6,475 nucleotides of DNA from CAYGVT01 sp964353355 (lineage in GTDB: Archaea > Thermoplasmatota > DTKX01 > GCA-020343715): positions 1-6,475 of the forward strand of contig CAYGVT010000074.1 in the NCBI GenBank assembly GCA_964353355.1, read 5' to 3'. The stretch's first letter is position 1; every line of letters begins with the position of its first letter. Of the stretch, positions 5,861-6,475 are shown piece by piece. Both the position numbers and the translations under genes were made by a program. A model generated the notes under the pieces. The model searched no databases, was not told the origin of the DNA, and saw only the letters and a list, made by a program, of their open reading frames with translations.

Positions 5861-6475
5861 ATGGACCTCCATCTCGACCCATGCCTCGCCGTGGGATACC
5901 ACAGTAGGTCGCAGAGCGCCAGGGTCATGACGGAGGCATGGTTCGAGGAGAACGTCTACTGCCCGGCATGCCCATCGAAAGAGCTCACCAGACTACCGCA
6001 TAACATGAAGGTCCTAGACTTCCAGTGCCCCTCGTGCGAGGAGACATTCCAGCTCAAGAGCACGTCAGGGAGGTTCGGCAGCACTGTGGTGGATTCGGAG
6101 TACAATACGAAGGTCAAGCAGATCAGGAGCGGGCTCTCTCCGAACTGGGCGTTCCTGCAGTACGATACCAGGGAGCTCACGGTCAGGAGCCTGATGATGA
6201 TACCTAGGCATTTCATGACCCTCGATGCCATCGAGAGGAGGAGGCCCCTACGGGAGAGCGCGAGGCGTGCCGGATGGGTCGGTTCGAATATACTGCTGGG
6301 GAGGCTCCCGCCCGATGCGCATGTGTTCTTGGTGAGAGATGGTGAGGTGACGCTACCGGGGAATGTCAGAGCTGAGTGGCGACGGTTCGCCTTCCTCGAA
6401 GAGGAACGGCTGGAGGGACGCGGATGGCTCAACGATGTTCTGACCTGCGTCCGTGACATCGGGAAGAGGGAGTTC
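5861..6475 (+). CDS. DpnI-family methyl-directed restriction endonuclease (partial, runs off right edge)
   Basis: DpnI cuts GATC only when the adenine is methylated. This protein aligns with DpnI, recalled from memory, without gaps over at least the first 70 residues. The zinc site is complete (Cys34, Cys37, Cys56, Cys59). The PD-(D/E)XK core has Asp53 and Lys66 at DpnI's own positions, but position 64 is Gln where DpnI has Glu (FQLKS against FELKS). The family signature ARRAGWVGSN (134-143) and a FLVRDGEV segment (156-163) follow. Of about 254 residues in DpnI, 205 are seen: the catalytic domain is complete, while nearly all of the C-terminal winged helix that also reads methylated DNA lies outside. 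The ATG at 5861 matches the DpnI N-terminus (MDLHL against MELHF); an in-frame GTG at 5846 is the alternative. No Shine-Dalgarno sequence is visible, so translation may depend on the gene 34 bp upstream. No methyltransferase is in view, as expected for an enzyme that attacks methylated DNA. Confidence 0.93.
   Translation, partial: MDLHLDPCLAVGYHSRSQSARVMTEAWFEENVYCPACPSKELTRLPHNMKVLDFQCPSCEETFQLKSTSGRFGSTVVDSEYNTKVKQIRSGLSPNWAFLQYDTRELTVRSLMMIPRHFMTLDAIERRRPLRESARRAGWVGSNILLGRLPPDAHVFLVRDGEVTLPGNVRAEWRRFAFLEEERLEGRGWLNDVLTCVRDIGKREF

Noticed and set aside
5727..5930. Frame bridging the 123-residue gene and the DpnI homologue, suggesting a frameshifted fusion
   Set aside because: Its translation has no similarity to either protein, and the DpnI-like N-terminus aligns from its own ATG, so two separate genes explain the region.
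6283..6292. GGTTCGAATA resembling a tRNA T-arm
   Set aside because: It lies within the DpnI-like coding frame (residues GSNI) and no acceptor or anticodon arm surrounds it.
5956..6459. Minus-strand frame of 167 residues opposite the DpnI homologue
   Set aside because: It is antisense to a frame with clear DpnI family residues, and its own translation shows no domain.

Overview
The window looks archaeal, most likely from the Thermoplasmatota, though this is inferred from style and not from a marker gene. The signs are TATA-like boxes at the right distance from starts, one nearly leaderless start and one GGTGG ribosome site, heavy AGG codon use, and a very large secreted protein joining a NosD-type beta-helix, PKD repeats and a C-terminal membrane anchor followed by arginines. 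The left part is GC-rich and coded on the minus strand. The right part, from about 5256, is lower in GC and coded on the plus strand.

Left part (1-4617). Two surface-protein genes are read leftward. The first to be transcribed is an intact 1337-residue cell-surface protein (572-4585): signal peptide, about 600 residues of right-handed beta-helix, six PKD-type domains spaced exactly 88 residues apart, a small carboxypeptidase-regulatory-like domain and a C-terminal anchor. After 139 bp comes the 5' end of a second secreted protein (1-432), which runs off the window and has its own TATA box and ribosome site.

Middle (4586-5454). There is no intact gene for about 870 bp. The stretch from 4640 to 4960 is extremely G-rich on the plus strand, with two strong adjacent hairpins and two short-loop G-quadruplex motifs. 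It ends at an isolated consensus TATA box (4961-4969). Next is a relic (5034-5195, minus strand): a copy of the promoter region, signal peptide and first mature residues of the gene at 1-432. It is cut off where the intact gene has a Trp codon and the relic has TGA, and its TATA box is lost. The last 200 bp is AT-richer, holds four GATC sites in 100 bp, and contains the promoter of the right-hand genes.

Right part (5455-6475). A 123-residue protein of unknown function is followed 34 bp later, on the same strand, by a clear homologue of DpnI, the restriction endonuclease that cuts adenine-methylated GATC. The homologue runs off the right edge after 205 residues. It keeps the zinc cysteines and the catalytic Asp53 and Lys66, but has Gln at position 64 where DpnI has Glu. 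The pair may be a compact methyl-directed defence module in an archaeon, with the small upstream protein as an undescribed companion; that pairing rests only on order and spacing.
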